Shown here: in pieces, positions 1-7,401 of the stretch
Position numbering within the stretch: the first letter of the stretch is position 1
Layout of the letters: every line of letters starts with the position of its first letter
From: Actinomycetota bacterium
GTDB taxonomy: Bacteria; Actinomycetota; Acidimicrobiia; Spongiisociales; UBA11373
Length of the DNA: 9,627 bases
Assembly (NCBI GenBank): GCA_003486285.1
Contig: DNGH01000107.1
Location: 1 to 9,627, forward strand
Reading direction: 5' to 3'
Program-made: the position numbers and the translations under genes
The notes under the pieces: generated by a model
The model's database searches: none
Told to the model about the DNA's origin: nothing
What the model saw: only the letters and a program-made list of their open reading frames with translations

Positions 1-693
1 TGCCGGCGCCGGTGCGGCCGACGGAGCCTCCCCCACGAAGCGCGCCCGGGCGCGCTGCCGTTCGGTCAGCAGCCCCACGACACGGAGATAGAGCGGACCG
101 GAGACCAGGACGAGCCCGGCGACCACCGCCAGCATGACCGTGGTGTCGGCGGGATCGGAGGCGAGTCCCTCCACCGTCACGACTGCGGCGCCGGCCACCC
201 CGAGCCACCACCACAGTTGGAACCACCCCGGCACCGGCTTGTCGTGCCACCGGTGTCCGATCGGATGGGGGGCGTCGAGCTCGGTGGCCCGCCAGGCGTC
301 GTCGATGAGCAGCTTGGGGAGCACCGCGTTGAGACCGGGGACGAACCATGCCCACACTGACCACCCCGTCCCGAATCGGAGCCAGCGGACCCCGAGGGGC
401 CGCAGGTTGAGATAGATCCGGCGCAGCCAGTAGATCGAAGCCGCGGTGGCAAAGGTCATCGCGAACGCGATCGCCCGGGTCAGGCGATCGACGCGAATGT
501 CCGCCACCCGCCGTCCGAGCCCGCTGTCCAGCGCATGCAACTGAGCCACCAGGGCCGCCAGCCAGAATCCGGCGACGGCAATGGAGGCGAGGACCCCGGC
601 CCGTACCAGCCAGGAGGCGAGGGTGGGCGACCGGTAGCCCGACGGGGCGCGACTCAGCGTCCGGGCCGGGATCTCAAGTTCGTCGAGGGCCAC
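1..693 (-). CDS. DUF4328-like multi-pass membrane protein (C-terminus cut by window edge)
   Basis: The frame stays open for 231 codons from a GTG at 693 down to position 1, so the end of the gene lies outside the window. Likely membrane helices lie near residues 28-52, 73-92, 110-130, 157-176 and 184-208. The segment WFVPGLNAVLPKLLIDDAW (residues 116-134) matches the W-F-x-P-x-x-N...P...W signature I associate with DUF4328, a family of unknown function common in actinobacteria. An Ala/Pro-rich tail begins near residue 222. The GTG is preferred because AAGGAG lies just upstream (spacer about 4 nt). The overlapping ATG at 695 reads into a stop after 13 codons. A TACCCT box (722-717, minus) could be its -10. 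No enzymatic residues are visible, so no function is assigned. The family call is by eye; the membrane-protein call is firmer. Confidence 0.75.
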   Translation of the reverse strand, partial: MALDELEIPARTLSRAPSGYRSPTLASWLVRAGVLASIAVAGFWLAALVAQLHALDSGLGRRVADIRVDRLTRAIAFAMTFATAASIYWLRRIYLNLRPLGVRWLRFGTGWSVWAWFVPGLNAVLPKLLIDDAWRATELDAPHPIGHRWHDKPVPGWFQLWWWLGVAGAAVVTVEGLASDPADTTVMLAVVAGLVLVSGPLYLRVVGLLTERQRARARFVGEAPSAAPAPA

Positions 694-716
694 ATCGCTC
701 CTTCGCAGAACCCGTC

Positions 717-722
717 AGGGTA
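717..722 (-). promoter_or_regulatory. Candidate -10 box for the DUF4328-like gene
   Basis: On the minus strand TACCCT fits the actinobacterial TANNNT -10 pattern. It would start a transcript near 710, leaving a leader of about 17 nt that contains AAGGAG before the GTG at 693. No convincing -35 is seen. The rest of the 694-762 gap holds only a short TACCGGTA palindrome (755-762) and no clear terminator. Confidence 0.35.
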
Positions 723-762
723 TCGGGGCGCGGCGGGAAGGCTGCGGGTCCCCGTACCGGTA

Positions 763-2139
763 TCAGCAGGTGACAAAGGCTCCAGTTCCCGTGCCGAAAC
801 TCTCCACCACGGCACCGTCGGGGGGATCCTCCGGATAGGGCGGCGGCATCACGAAGTCCCCGTTGTTGTATCCGAACTCATCGAGGGTGAAGAACCCTCC
901 GTAGATGGGATCCCACTCGGCGCCGAGCGTCCGGGTGTAGGCCCAGGTCGAGCCGGGACGGAACCCCCCGGCGAAGTAGAGGAACGCGGGGATGTCGTTC
1001 AGGTCCCTGAGATACCACCCGTCGAACCTCTTGGAGCCGCCGCGGTCGGTGAAGATGGCGGTGAACCCGTCCCAGTCGGCCTTGCGCCACTGGTGGCCGT
1101 CGCACCCGTCCTCGTACCACCCGGTGTCGGCGTCGGGGGCGCCGAAGATCTCCTGCAGCGCGTCGAACGCCGAGCTCCACTCGGTGTTGAACAGAACCGT
1201 GCCGACCCCGAACTTGGAGGCCATCACGATGTCGGACTCGCCGGAGGTCACCGCATCGAGGAGTTCCAGGGTCTGCGGGCCGGCCTTGCCGTCCCGCGTG
1301 AGCCGGTAGTCGCGCTGGAACGCTCGCACCCCATCCTCGGTCTCCTCGTCGTAGACCCCATCGGACGGCGCCGAGAGGTAGCCGAGGGCGATGAGGAGAT
1401 CCTGCATCTGCTCGACGGCCTCTCCGGTGTCCCCGGGGCGCAGGACCCCGTCGTCGGAGAGCAGCACGCACTCGAGGATGTCGGCAAGGTCGCATTCGAC
1501 CCGGCCGGCGTAGGCCGGGTCGGTGACGGTCACGTCGCCCAAGTCGAACACCGACACGTCGGCGATGAAGTGGGCGCTACCGGTCCAGTCGAAGGTCGTG
1601 AGTTCGATGGCCGGGGCCGGCGGGCCCACGGGACGGCGGGCGTCGTAGTCCGTGGTCGTCTCCAGGAAGCCGAGCACGGCCCGGGCGTCGACGTTGACGT
1701 ATGAGTCCCAGCCCTCGGGGCCGAGGGTGTAGAGGGCGACCCCGGACGGTGGGATCTCCTCCGCGGTGTTGTCGACCCAGACCGCCACCAGGTACTGGTT
1801 GGTCCCGGTTCCGGTGGTGACCGGTGCGGGATCGAGGAGGGCGATCCCGAGGCGGTCCACCGTGGAATCGGAGCCGGTGAGCGAGTCCACCGACAGCAGG
1901 AACGTGTGGGTGGCATCGCCGTACTCCATGGCGTGGTACCCGCTGCCGTAGAACGGATCCTCCACCGCGGCACCGACGAGGTCGCCGAGTGGTCCGGTGT
2001 CGACCGTCGTGGTCGTTCCGCCACCCGTCGCCGCCGTGGTGCCGCCCAGCGAGGTCGTCGTTATCAGCGGGGTGTCGGCACCGCCGCAGGCACCGGCCAC
2101 GAGGAGCAACGCGAGGAGGAAGGCGACGCGACGGGCCAT
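763..2139 (-). CDS. Putative secreted lipoprotein with a central peptidoglycan-binding (PG_binding_1) domain
   Basis: The 458-residue protein starts with a signal sequence: MARR, a hydrophobic stretch (residues 5-17) and Cys18. The context VAGAC is a slightly imperfect lipobox, with Ala rather than Leu/Val at -3. A Thr/Gly-rich linker (28-48) follows, typical of actinobacterial envelope proteins. Residues 50-215 are an unrecognised, probably beta-rich region. Residues 235-293 match PG_binding_1: the pattern GDTGEAVEQMQDLLIALGY, then DGVYDEET...VRAFQ, then G.AGPQTLELL. The final ~150 residues form a separate Trp- and Gly-rich domain with Cys346 and a C-terminal Cys458 that could pair. I have an impression of similar domains beside PG-binding modules in actinobacteria but cannot name the family. 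The start is supported by GGGAG with a 5-nt spacer. The protein probably sits on the outer face of the membrane in contact with the wall. No catalytic residues are evident, so it may be a binding or sensing protein rather than a hydrolase. Confidence 0.85.
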   Translation of the reverse strand: MARRVAFLLALLLVAGACGGADTPLITTTSLGGTTAATGGGTTTTVDTGPLGDLVGAAVEDPFYGSGYHAMEYGDATHTFLLSVDSLTGSDSTVDRLGIALLDPAPVTTGTGTNQYLVAVWVDNTAEEIPPSGVALYTLGPEGWDSYVNVDARAVLGFLETTTDYDARRPVGPPAPAIELTTFDWTGSAHFIADVSVFDLGDVTVTDPAYAGRVECDLADILECVLLSDDGVLRPGDTGEAVEQMQDLLIALGYLSAPSDGVYDEETEDGVRAFQRDYRLTRDGKAGPQTLELLDAVTSGESDIVMASKFGVGTVLFNTEWSSAFDALQEIFGAPDADTGWYEDGCDGHQWRKADWDGFTAIFTDRGGSKRFDGWYLRDLNDIPAFLYFAGGFRPGSTWAYTRTLGAEWDPIYGGFFTLDEFGYNNGDFVMPPPYPEDPPDGAVVESFGTGTGAFVTC

Positions 2140-2169
2140 GGCGGACTCCCGATCTCGGTGCTGTCGCAG

Positions 2170-2175
2170 ACGGTA
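2170..2175 (-). promoter_or_regulatory. Candidate -10 box for the lipoprotein gene
   Basis: TACCGT on the minus strand fits TANNNT and would place the transcript start near 2163, followed by GGGAG and the ATG at 2139. No recognisable -35 is present. It lies between the lipoprotein start and the truncated end of the serine-hydrolase remnant, so the 2140-2222 gap appears to serve the minus-strand gene. Confidence 0.3.
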
Positions 2176-2222
2176 GCAACGGCCTCGGATTGCACCGCCC
2201 GGGGATCACACCTCGGGCAACC

Positions 2223-2810
2223 GTGATCCGGCACAGCCACCCCGGCACCGGGTACCACTACTCGAATCCGGGCTACCAAGTGGTGGGGATGGTCCTCGAG
2301 CATGTGACGTCCGGCCTCGACCTGAGCGTGCTCCTGGAGCAGCGTCTGGTGATCCCCCACGGGCTCGCCTCCATGTCACTGGCCCCTGACGACGACTCCA
2401 GCCCGGAGCTGCGCGGACTCGAAGTGACCGCGACCGGCTCCACCGACAACACCGACGACCTATTCACCTTCGGCAACGGCGGCAACGGCGGGCTTCTCAC
2501 CAACGCCGATGACCTGGCGCGGTTCTTCCGACTGCTGCTGGCAGGCGAGATCTTCGAAACCATCGATGTGGCGACGATGATCGAACCGAGTGCCCCCTCG
2601 ATGGATGCCGGGGTGCCCTACGGTCTCGGTCTGGCCACGTATGAGCTTGCCTGCGCAACGTTCTACGGGCACAGCGGGGGTGTGAACGGGACCGTTTCCA
2701 TCGCAATCGCCGACCGGACCGGCGACAGTGTCGTCGTAGCCGCCTTCAACACGCGGCGCGAAACGGACGCCCGGCTGCTGGCGCTGGCCGAAACCCTGCT
2801 CTGCGGCTGA
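2223..2810 (+). pseudogene. Serine hydrolase (class C beta-lactamase / DD-peptidase family) remnant lacking the N-terminal catalytic half
   Basis: From the in-frame GTG at 2223 about 195 residues can be read. They carry the second and third motifs of the beta-lactamase class C/penicillin-binding family. PGTGYHYSNPGY (residues 7-18) contains the Y-S-N motif. GNGGLLTNADDLARFFRLL (87-105) is the usual segment after it. GHSGGVNG (149-156) contains the H-x-G motif. The first motif, SxxK with the nucleophilic serine, normally lies about 80-100 residues before Y-S-N and is absent. The frame remains open upstream to 1989, but that stretch is antisense to the lipoprotein gene and shows no family resemblance. 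No ribosome binding site precedes 2223. The protein should therefore be catalytically dead if made at all, and I read it as a decayed, 5'-truncated gene. The C-terminal part is intact, without frameshifts, so the truncation may be recent. A non-catalytic peptide is less likely. Confidence 0.8.
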
Positions 2811-2830
2811 GCCTCTGCCAGCATGACCCG

Positions 2831-4081
2831 ATGACCGAGAGCCTGCGCACCGCCGCCGCCGCTCACGACGACCTGCTCACCCGCCGTCTCGACACCCTGG
2901 TGCCCATGTTGATGGAACGCGCCGGCCTCGATGCCTGGATCGTGGCCGCCCGCGAGTACAACGAGGATCCGGTGCTGCGGACGATGCTCCCCGCCACCTG
3001 GCTGGCGACGGCGCGCCGCCGCACCATCCTGCTGTTCCTCCGCAACGGCACCGCGGTCGAACGGATGGCGGTGGCGCGCTACGCGGTGGGGTCCGCCTTC
3101 CCGGCGCAATGGGATCCAGAGACCCAGCCCGACCAGTGGGGTCGCCTCGCCACACTCCTTGACGAGGCCGATCCGGACCGCATCGGGATCGACAGCTCAA
3201 AGGTGTTCCCCCTGGCAGATGGCCTCTCCGCCAGCGAGCACGCTGCACTGCTCGCCGCCTTGCCGGAGCGACTGCGGGGCAGACTCACCGATGCCACCGC
3301 GGCGGCCATCGGATGGCTGGAGACGCGACTTCCCGACGAGATCGCCGACCTCTCCCGGGCATGTGCCACCGCGCACGGGTTGCTGCGGCGGGCGTTGTCC
3401 GACGAGGTGATCACCCCGGACCGCACCACCACCAAGGACGTCGAGTGGTGGCTGCGCGACGCGGTGCACGCCGCCGGATTCGGATCGTGGTTCCACCCGA
3501 CGGTGTCGGTGCAGCGCCGCGGCGGCGCCGCCCGCAGCGGCTTCGCCACGCCACCGGGTGATGAGGTGATCGACCGGGGGGCGTTGGTCCACATCGACTT
3601 CGGGATCGTGCGCCACTGGTTGTGCACCGACCAGCAGCAGCACGCCTACGTCCTGCTCCCCGGCGAGGCCGCGACACCGGAGGGCCTGCAGGCGGGCCTG
3701 GCCGTGGCCAATCGCCTCCAGGACCTGCTCATGGCCGAGTTCGTCGCCGGTCGCACCGGCAACGACATCCTCCGGACGACCCGGAACGCGGCCGATGCCT
3801 CCGGGATCGACGGCCTGATCTATACCCACGCCATCGGGATGCACGGCCATGCCGCCGGACCGACCATCGGGCTGTGGGACCAGCAGGAGGGAGTCCCCGG
3901 GCCGGGCGACTATCCGCTGTGGCCCGACACGGCCCACTCGATCGAACTCCAGGCCCGGGTCCCGATCCCGGAGTGGGATGGCCAGGTGGTGCAGCTCATG
4001 CTCGAGGAGGACGCCTGGTTCGACGGGACCACCTGCCGCTTCCTCGATGGCAGACAGACCGAACTCTGGGTGGTGGAGTAG
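2831..4081 (+). CDS. M24 family metallopeptidase (Xaa-Pro aminopeptidase / creatinase-like)
   Basis: The 416-residue protein has a creatinase-type N-terminal domain (about residues 15-165) and a C-terminal pita-bread catalytic domain (about 170-416). All five expected metal ligands can be placed: Asp256 in HIDFG, Asp267 in LCTDQ, His333 in THAIGMHGH, Glu372 in SIELQ and Glu393 in LEEDAWF. It should therefore bind two divalent metal ions and may cleave the bond before proline at peptide N-termini. Creatinase-like relatives act on other C-N bonds, so the substrate is uncertain. There is no signal peptide, so a cytosolic enzyme is expected. The ATG at 2831 lies 20 nt after the serine-hydrolase remnant and has no clear Shine-Dalgarno; an ATG at 2823 in another frame stops at once. 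The next two genes run in the same direction with short gaps, so co-transcription is possible. Confidence 0.92.
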   Translation: MTESLRTAAAAHDDLLTRRLDTLVPMLMERAGLDAWIVAAREYNEDPVLRTMLPATWLATARRRTILLFLRNGTAVERMAVARYAVGSAFPAQWDPETQPDQWGRLATLLDEADPDRIGIDSSKVFPLADGLSASEHAALLAALPERLRGRLTDATAAAIGWLETRLPDEIADLSRACATAHGLLRRALSDEVITPDRTTTKDVEWWLRDAVHAAGFGSWFHPTVSVQRRGGAARSGFATPPGDEVIDRGALVHIDFGIVRHWLCTDQQQHAYVLLPGEAATPEGLQAGLAVANRLQDLLMAEFVAGRTGNDILRTTRNAADASGIDGLIYTHAIGMHGHAAGPTIGLWDQQEGVPGPGDYPLWPDTAHSIELQARVPIPEWDGQVVQLMLEEDAWFDGTTCRFLDGRQTELWVVE

Positions 4082-4127
4082 CCGTTGCCGCCGAGGGCGG
4101 CCCGGCATCTCCCCTCTCCAGGCACCG

Positions 4128-4133
4128 TAACCT
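4128..4133 (+). promoter_or_regulatory. Possible -10 box for a leaderless start of the MFS gene
   Basis: TAACCT fits TANNNT and lies 8 nt before the GTG at 4142, the distance expected if transcription begins at the start codon. No -35 is recognisable. It matters mainly for choosing between the GTG and the upstream TTG. Confidence 0.3.
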
Positions 4134-4141
4134 TCCTCCTC

Positions 4142-5413
4142 GTGCCACCCGTTGCCGCCGCCCGCGCCGTCCTGGGGCGAACCTTCTCCTCATTGCGCAT
4201 CCACAACTACCGGCTCTTCTTCGCCGGGCAGGTCGTCTCGCTGTCGGGCACCTGGATGCAGGGAATCGCCCAGGCATGGCTGGTGCTCGACCTCACCGGA
4301 AGTGGCACCGCGCTGGGATTGGTGTCCTCGCTGCAGTTCCTGCCTGTTCTGCTCTTCGGGCCGATGGGCGGCGTGATCGCCGACCGCTTCGACAAGCGCA
4401 AGGTCCTCGCCTTCACCCAGGTGGTCGCGGCCAGCATCGCCGCCACTCTCGGCACCCTCGTCGCCACCGAGGTGGTCGAGTTGTGGATGGTGTACTGCCT
4501 CGCCGCCTGCCTCGGGTTCGTCCACGTGATCGACAACCCGACCCGGCAGACCTTCATCCACGAGATGGTCGGCTCGGACAACCTCACCAATGCCGTCAGC
4601 CTCAACTCGGTGGTGGTCAACGTCGCCCGGGTGATCGGCCCCGGGCTCGCCGGGACCCTGATCCTGACCGTGGGCCTGGCACCGTGCTTCTTCATCAACG
4701 CCGCCTCCTACCTGGCGGTGCTGGTCGCCCTCTTCCTGATGAAGCCGGAACTCCTCCAGCGGGGAACGCGTTCGGTGCGCCGCAGGGGGCAGCTGCTCGA
4801 GGGTCTGAGGTACGTCGCCGCGACCCCCGAGGTCCGGGTTCCCCTGATCATGATGGCGGTAGTGGGAACCCTCGCCTATGAGTTCCAGGTGGTGCTTCCC
4901 CTACTCGCCCGGTTCACCTACGAGGGCGATGCCGGCACCTTTGCGACCCTGTCGATGCTGATGGGCCTCGGTGCGGTCTTTGGTGGTCTCGCCACCGCCG
5001 GGGCGCGCAGCAAGCCGGCCACGTCGCTCGCCTGGACCGCGATCGTGTTCGGGACGATCCACCTGGCCACGTCGATGATGCCGACCCTCGCCGCCACCTA
5101 CGTGGCGATGGTGTTCGTGGGAGCCGCCTCGATCCGGTTCCTCGCCCTGGGAAACTCCACCCTGCAGTTGGCAGCGGCACCGGAGATGCGGGGCCGGGTC
5201 ATGGGGCTATGGGCGGTCGCCTTCCTCGGGTCGACGCCGATCGGAGGTCCGATCATCGGCTGGGTGGGCGAGCATCTCAACCCGCGCGTCGCCATGGGAT
5301 TGGGGGCGACGGCAACGCTCACCGCGGGTCTGTGGGCCTACCCCGCACTGAAGCGGATTCGCGGCCGGGCGGAGGAGGTCATCGAAATCCCCGCCCCCAA
5401 GCTTCCCGAGTAG
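4142..5413 (+). CDS. MFS exporter, EntS / DHA3-like (MFS_3 type)
   Basis: A polytopic protein of about 423 residues with the 12-helix major facilitator pattern. The loop GGVIADRFDKRKVL is MFS motif A. The stretch from NPTRQTF through LNSVVVNVARVIGPGLAG is the hallmark of the EntS-like drug and siderophore exporters. It probably effluxes a small molecule by proton antiport; the substrate cannot be read from sequence. The start is uncertain. GTG 4142 gives the usual short N-terminus before SLRIHNYRLFFAGQ and has TAACCT (4128-4133) 8 nt upstream, fitting a leaderless message. A TTG at 4085, 3 nt after the peptidase stop and preceded by GGAG at 6 nt, would add 19 residues. I prefer 4142. The gene ends 38 nt before the EamA transporter gene, whose GGAG lies in that gap. 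Confidence 0.92.
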   Translation: MPPVAAARAVLGRTFSSLRIHNYRLFFAGQVVSLSGTWMQGIAQAWLVLDLTGSGTALGLVSSLQFLPVLLFGPMGGVIADRFDKRKVLAFTQVVAASIAATLGTLVATEVVELWMVYCLAACLGFVHVIDNPTRQTFIHEMVGSDNLTNAVSLNSVVVNVARVIGPGLAGTLILTVGLAPCFFINAASYLAVLVALFLMKPELLQRGTRSVRRRGQLLEGLRYVAATPEVRVPLIMMAVVGTLAYEFQVVLPLLARFTYEGDAGTFATLSMLMGLGAVFGGLATAGARSKPATSLAWTAIVFGTIHLATSMMPTLAATYVAMVFVGAASIRFLALGNSTLQLAAAPEMRGRVMGLWAVAFLGSTPIGGPIIGWVGEHLNPRVAMGLGATATLTAGLWAYPALKRIRGRAEEVIEIPAPKLPE

Positions 5414-5451
5414 CCACCGCTCGGGCGAGGCTGCAACCCGTGGAGTAGGTC

Positions 5452-6510
5452 ATGAGACGGCCGATCCGCATCGCCGCCCCCGCCGAGGACTTCGATCTCT
5501 ACTCGGAGAGTCGATTCACCCGGGAGCGCTGGGCCGCATCCCTATCCTCGACTCCCATGGCATCGCCCCCCGCGACCGCCACCCCCCGGGTGGTGCCCCT
5601 CACCCCGGTGGCGGCGCTGCTGCTACTCGGGGCCACAGTGGTGGTGCTCGGCGTCAATTGGCCGATCATGAAGACCGGGCTCGAGTCGATCGATCCGCTC
5701 TGGTTTGCGTTTCTCCGGGTGACCTCCGCCGGCCTGGTGGTCGCCGCGGTCGCCGCGCTCACCGGTCGGCTGCGACCGCTCCCGAGGCAGGACTGGCCAG
5801 TGGTGCTCTCGGTCGGAGTCGCCGGCACCGCGGTGCACCTGGCGATCCTGTTCTTCGCCCTGCAGTTCGTCCCCGCGGGACGCTCCTCGGTGCTCGTGTG
5901 GACCGCGGCGTTGTGGACGGTGCCCATCGCCTCGGTCGCCCTCGGCGAGCGCATGTCACCACGGCGCTGGGCGGGGTTGTTCGCCGGGATCGGCGGGATC
6001 GTGTTGCTCTTCGAGCCGTGGCGGTTCACCTGGTCCAACGGCGACGTCCTCCTCGGCAATGGCTTGCTGCTCGTCACCGCCATGATCCAGGCCGCGGTGA
6101 TCGTGCACACCCGGGCGCACCGCTGGGTCACCGGCCCCCGGGATGCCCTGCCCTGGCAGATGCTCGTCGCCGCGCTGCCGCTACTCGTGGTCGCCCTGGT
6201 GTGGGAGGGACTTCCCGAGATCGACTGGTCGCCACGCTTTGCGGCCATCGTGGCCTATCAGGCGGTGTTCGCCACCGGGTTCGCCGCCTGGGCCCGTCAG
6301 ATCGTGGTCCTCAGCCTGCGCGCCACCACCGTCGCCCTGGTCTTCATGGCGATTCCCCTGGTGGGGATGGTGACCTCGGTGATCGCCCTCGACGAGACCG
6401 TGACCGCCGCCGCCGCGCTGGGGGTGCTCGCCATCGGGTTCGGCGTGACCCTCACGATCCTCGCCGAACGCGTCACCCGGGTGGTTGTCGAGGCACAACC
6501 GCTGGAGTGA
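5452..6510 (+). CDS. EamA/DMT superfamily transporter (10-TMS drug/metabolite exporter type)
   Basis: The protein shows the tandem EamA architecture. The first five-helix repeat opens with VAALLLLGATVVVLGVNWPI and carries the typical N-W-P-x-x-K segment. The second begins near VLLGNGLLLVTAMIQAAVI and ends with a long hydrophobic helix before a short tail. Family members move amino acids, metabolites or drugs across the inner membrane; the substrate is not deducible. The start has two candidates. ATG 5452 has GGAG with a 6-nt spacer and gives 352 residues with a charged 35-residue cytosolic extension. ATG 5557 gives 317 residues, the usual family length, and has TATCCT 8 nt upstream, as for a leaderless transcript. 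Both may be used. The gene is convergent with the methyltransferase gene and separated from it by 116 nt. Confidence 0.9.
   Translation: MRRPIRIAAPAEDFDLYSESRFTRERWAASLSSTPMASPPATATPRVVPLTPVAALLLLGATVVVLGVNWPIMKTGLESIDPLWFAFLRVTSAGLVVAAVAALTGRLRPLPRQDWPVVLSVGVAGTAVHLAILFFALQFVPAGRSSVLVWTAALWTVPIASVALGERMSPRRWAGLFAGIGGIVLLFEPWRFTWSNGDVLLGNGLLLVTAMIQAAVIVHTRAHRWVTGPRDALPWQMLVAALPLLVVALVWEGLPEIDWSPRFAAIVAYQAVFATGFAAWARQIVVLSLRATTVALVFMAIPLVGMVTSVIALDETVTAAAALGVLAIGFGVTLTILAERVTRVVVEAQPLE
5543..5548 (+). promoter_or_regulatory. Possible internal -10 box of the EamA gene
   Basis: TATCCT fits TANNNT and sits 8 nt before the in-frame ATG at 5557, so transcription could begin at or next to that ATG. 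No clear -35 at the normal distance. If real, this gene makes a short form independently of the upstream MFS gene. Confidence 0.35.
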
Positions 6511-6602
6511 GCGGCGAGTGCTCCAAAGAGCCGCTCGGGCATCGGCTCGCACCCGACTCCAACTGGGCAGATCCGGACCTCACACGCGTGGATCTCAGGA
6601 AT

Positions 6603-6618
6603 CACTTCCTCGGAAGTG
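6603..6618. terminator. Small hairpin between convergent genes
   Basis: CACTTC and GAAGTG form a perfect 6-bp stem around a CTCG tetraloop, between the stop of the EamA gene (6510) and the stop of the methyltransferase gene (6627, minus strand). Its place fits a bidirectional terminator or 3'-end stabilising hairpin. No T-tract follows on either strand, so intrinsic termination is doubtful. Weaker inverted repeats occur at about 6528-6548 and 6570-6597. Confidence 0.3.
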
Positions 6619-6626
6619 GCGGCGTC

Positions 6627-7295
6627 CTAGCGGCGCTGCACGAACAGCGACTGCATGTACAGGTCGTCGTCGGGATCCTTGTCCCCGGGGGAGAAGGTCT
6701 CGAACGACATCACCGCGAAGTGATCTGCCACCGCGGCGAGCAGAGTGGCGTCGCTGCGGAAACAGAAGTAGCGCGGCGGCAGGTAGAAGTCCTCCTCGGG
6801 GATCCCCTCGCGGTCGACACCGCCCCAGACTCCCAGGTAGAGCAGCCCACCGGGTTGCAGGACGTCGGCGATGCCGGCGAGCACTGCGGCGGTGTCCGCC
6901 GAGGGAACGTGATGGATGCAGTTCATCATCCATACCGCCCCGAACGTGCCCGCGGGGAACCCCAGGTCGTACATGTCGCGGACGTGCGCCTCCAGGCCCT
7001 TGGCGCGGCACAACTCCACCTGGGCGGGAGAGAGATCGGTGGCGGTAACTGCCACTCCGTGATCGGCGAACCAACGGCTGGTGAACCCCACCCCGGCCCC
7101 GATCTCGAGCAGCGAGTCGAGACTGCGCCGCCGCATCATGTCGAGGAAGATCGCCGCGATCGGCCAGCGCCAGTCGGCCTCCCCCATGGCCTCCCGCTGC
7201 TGGGCCACGCCGTCGTAGGTGACGGCCATGGAGTCCCGGAATCCCGGGGGTGGTGGCACCGGTTGCAGCTTCACGCTCCGTGATTGTGGCAGCAC
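6627..7295 (-). CDS. Class I SAM-dependent methyltransferase
   Basis: Up to 222 residues. Motif I is LLEIGAGVGFTSRWF (residues 62-76), the glycine-rich loop that holds S-adenosylmethionine. It is followed by VTATDLSP (83-90), whose Asp87 should bind the ribose. VWMMNCIHHVPS (121-132) is the motif IV region, and LQPGGLLYLGVWGG (146-159) is the usual strand-5 'post-I' element. This is the Methyltransf_11/25 fold. The acceptor cannot be predicted, although the NCIHHV motif is common in small-molecule and lipid methyltransferases. The start is unclear: GTG 7295 (longest), GTG 7274 and ATG 7229 are all in frame without a good Shine-Dalgarno, and the conserved fold begins only after residue 40. It is divergent from the lysine-rich gene at 7402, and the gap between them contains that gene's promoter. 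Confidence 0.9.
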   Translation of the reverse strand: MLPQSRSVKLQPVPPPPGFRDSMAVTYDGVAQQREAMGEADWRWPIAAIFLDMMRRRSLDSLLEIGAGVGFTSRWFADHGVAVTATDLSPAQVELCRAKGLEAHVRDMYDLGFPAGTFGAVWMMNCIHHVPSADTAAVLAGIADVLQPGGLLYLGVWGGVDREGIPEEDFYLPPRYFCFRSDATLLAAVADHFAVMSFETFSPGDKDPDDDLYMQSLFVQRR

Positions 7296-7364
7296 CGCGC
7301 GGGATGGCCCGGGGTCGCGGCAAAAAATCCGGCGTCGCCTGCTGAATGAAATCGCTCGCGGGCG

Positions 7365-7393
7365 TATGCTGAGTCGGGACCCCTACCGGGAGG
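7365..7393 (+). promoter_or_regulatory. -10 box and Shine-Dalgarno of the lysine-rich gene
   Basis: TATGCT (7365-7370) fits the TANNNT -10 pattern. GGGAGG (7388-7393) follows, 8 nt before the GTG at 7402, giving a leader of roughly 25 nt. CTGAAT at 7342-7347 has the right 17-nt spacing for a -35 but matches TTGACA weakly. This pair decides the start: an in-frame ATG at 7366 lies inside the -10 box and is unlikely to be used. A run of six A residues at 7322-7327 stands out in this GC-rich context. Confidence 0.55.
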
Positions 7394-7401
7394 TGCAATC
7401 G

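Noticed and set aside
535..1704. Plus-strand open frame of 389 codons
   Set aside because: Antisense to the lipoprotein gene, whose signal peptide, PG-binding domain and ribosome binding site are convincing. Its Gly/Val/Glu/Arg-rich product has no family features.
3197..4108. Minus-strand open frame of 303 codons
   Set aside because: Antisense to the M24 peptidase, which keeps all five metal ligands. The antisense product is low-complexity and typical of high-GC shadows.
5658..7283. Plus-strand open frame of 541 codons
   Set aside because: A GC-rich frame shadow: Arg/Gly/His-rich, overlapping the EamA gene in the +1 frame and running antisense through the methyltransferase gene.
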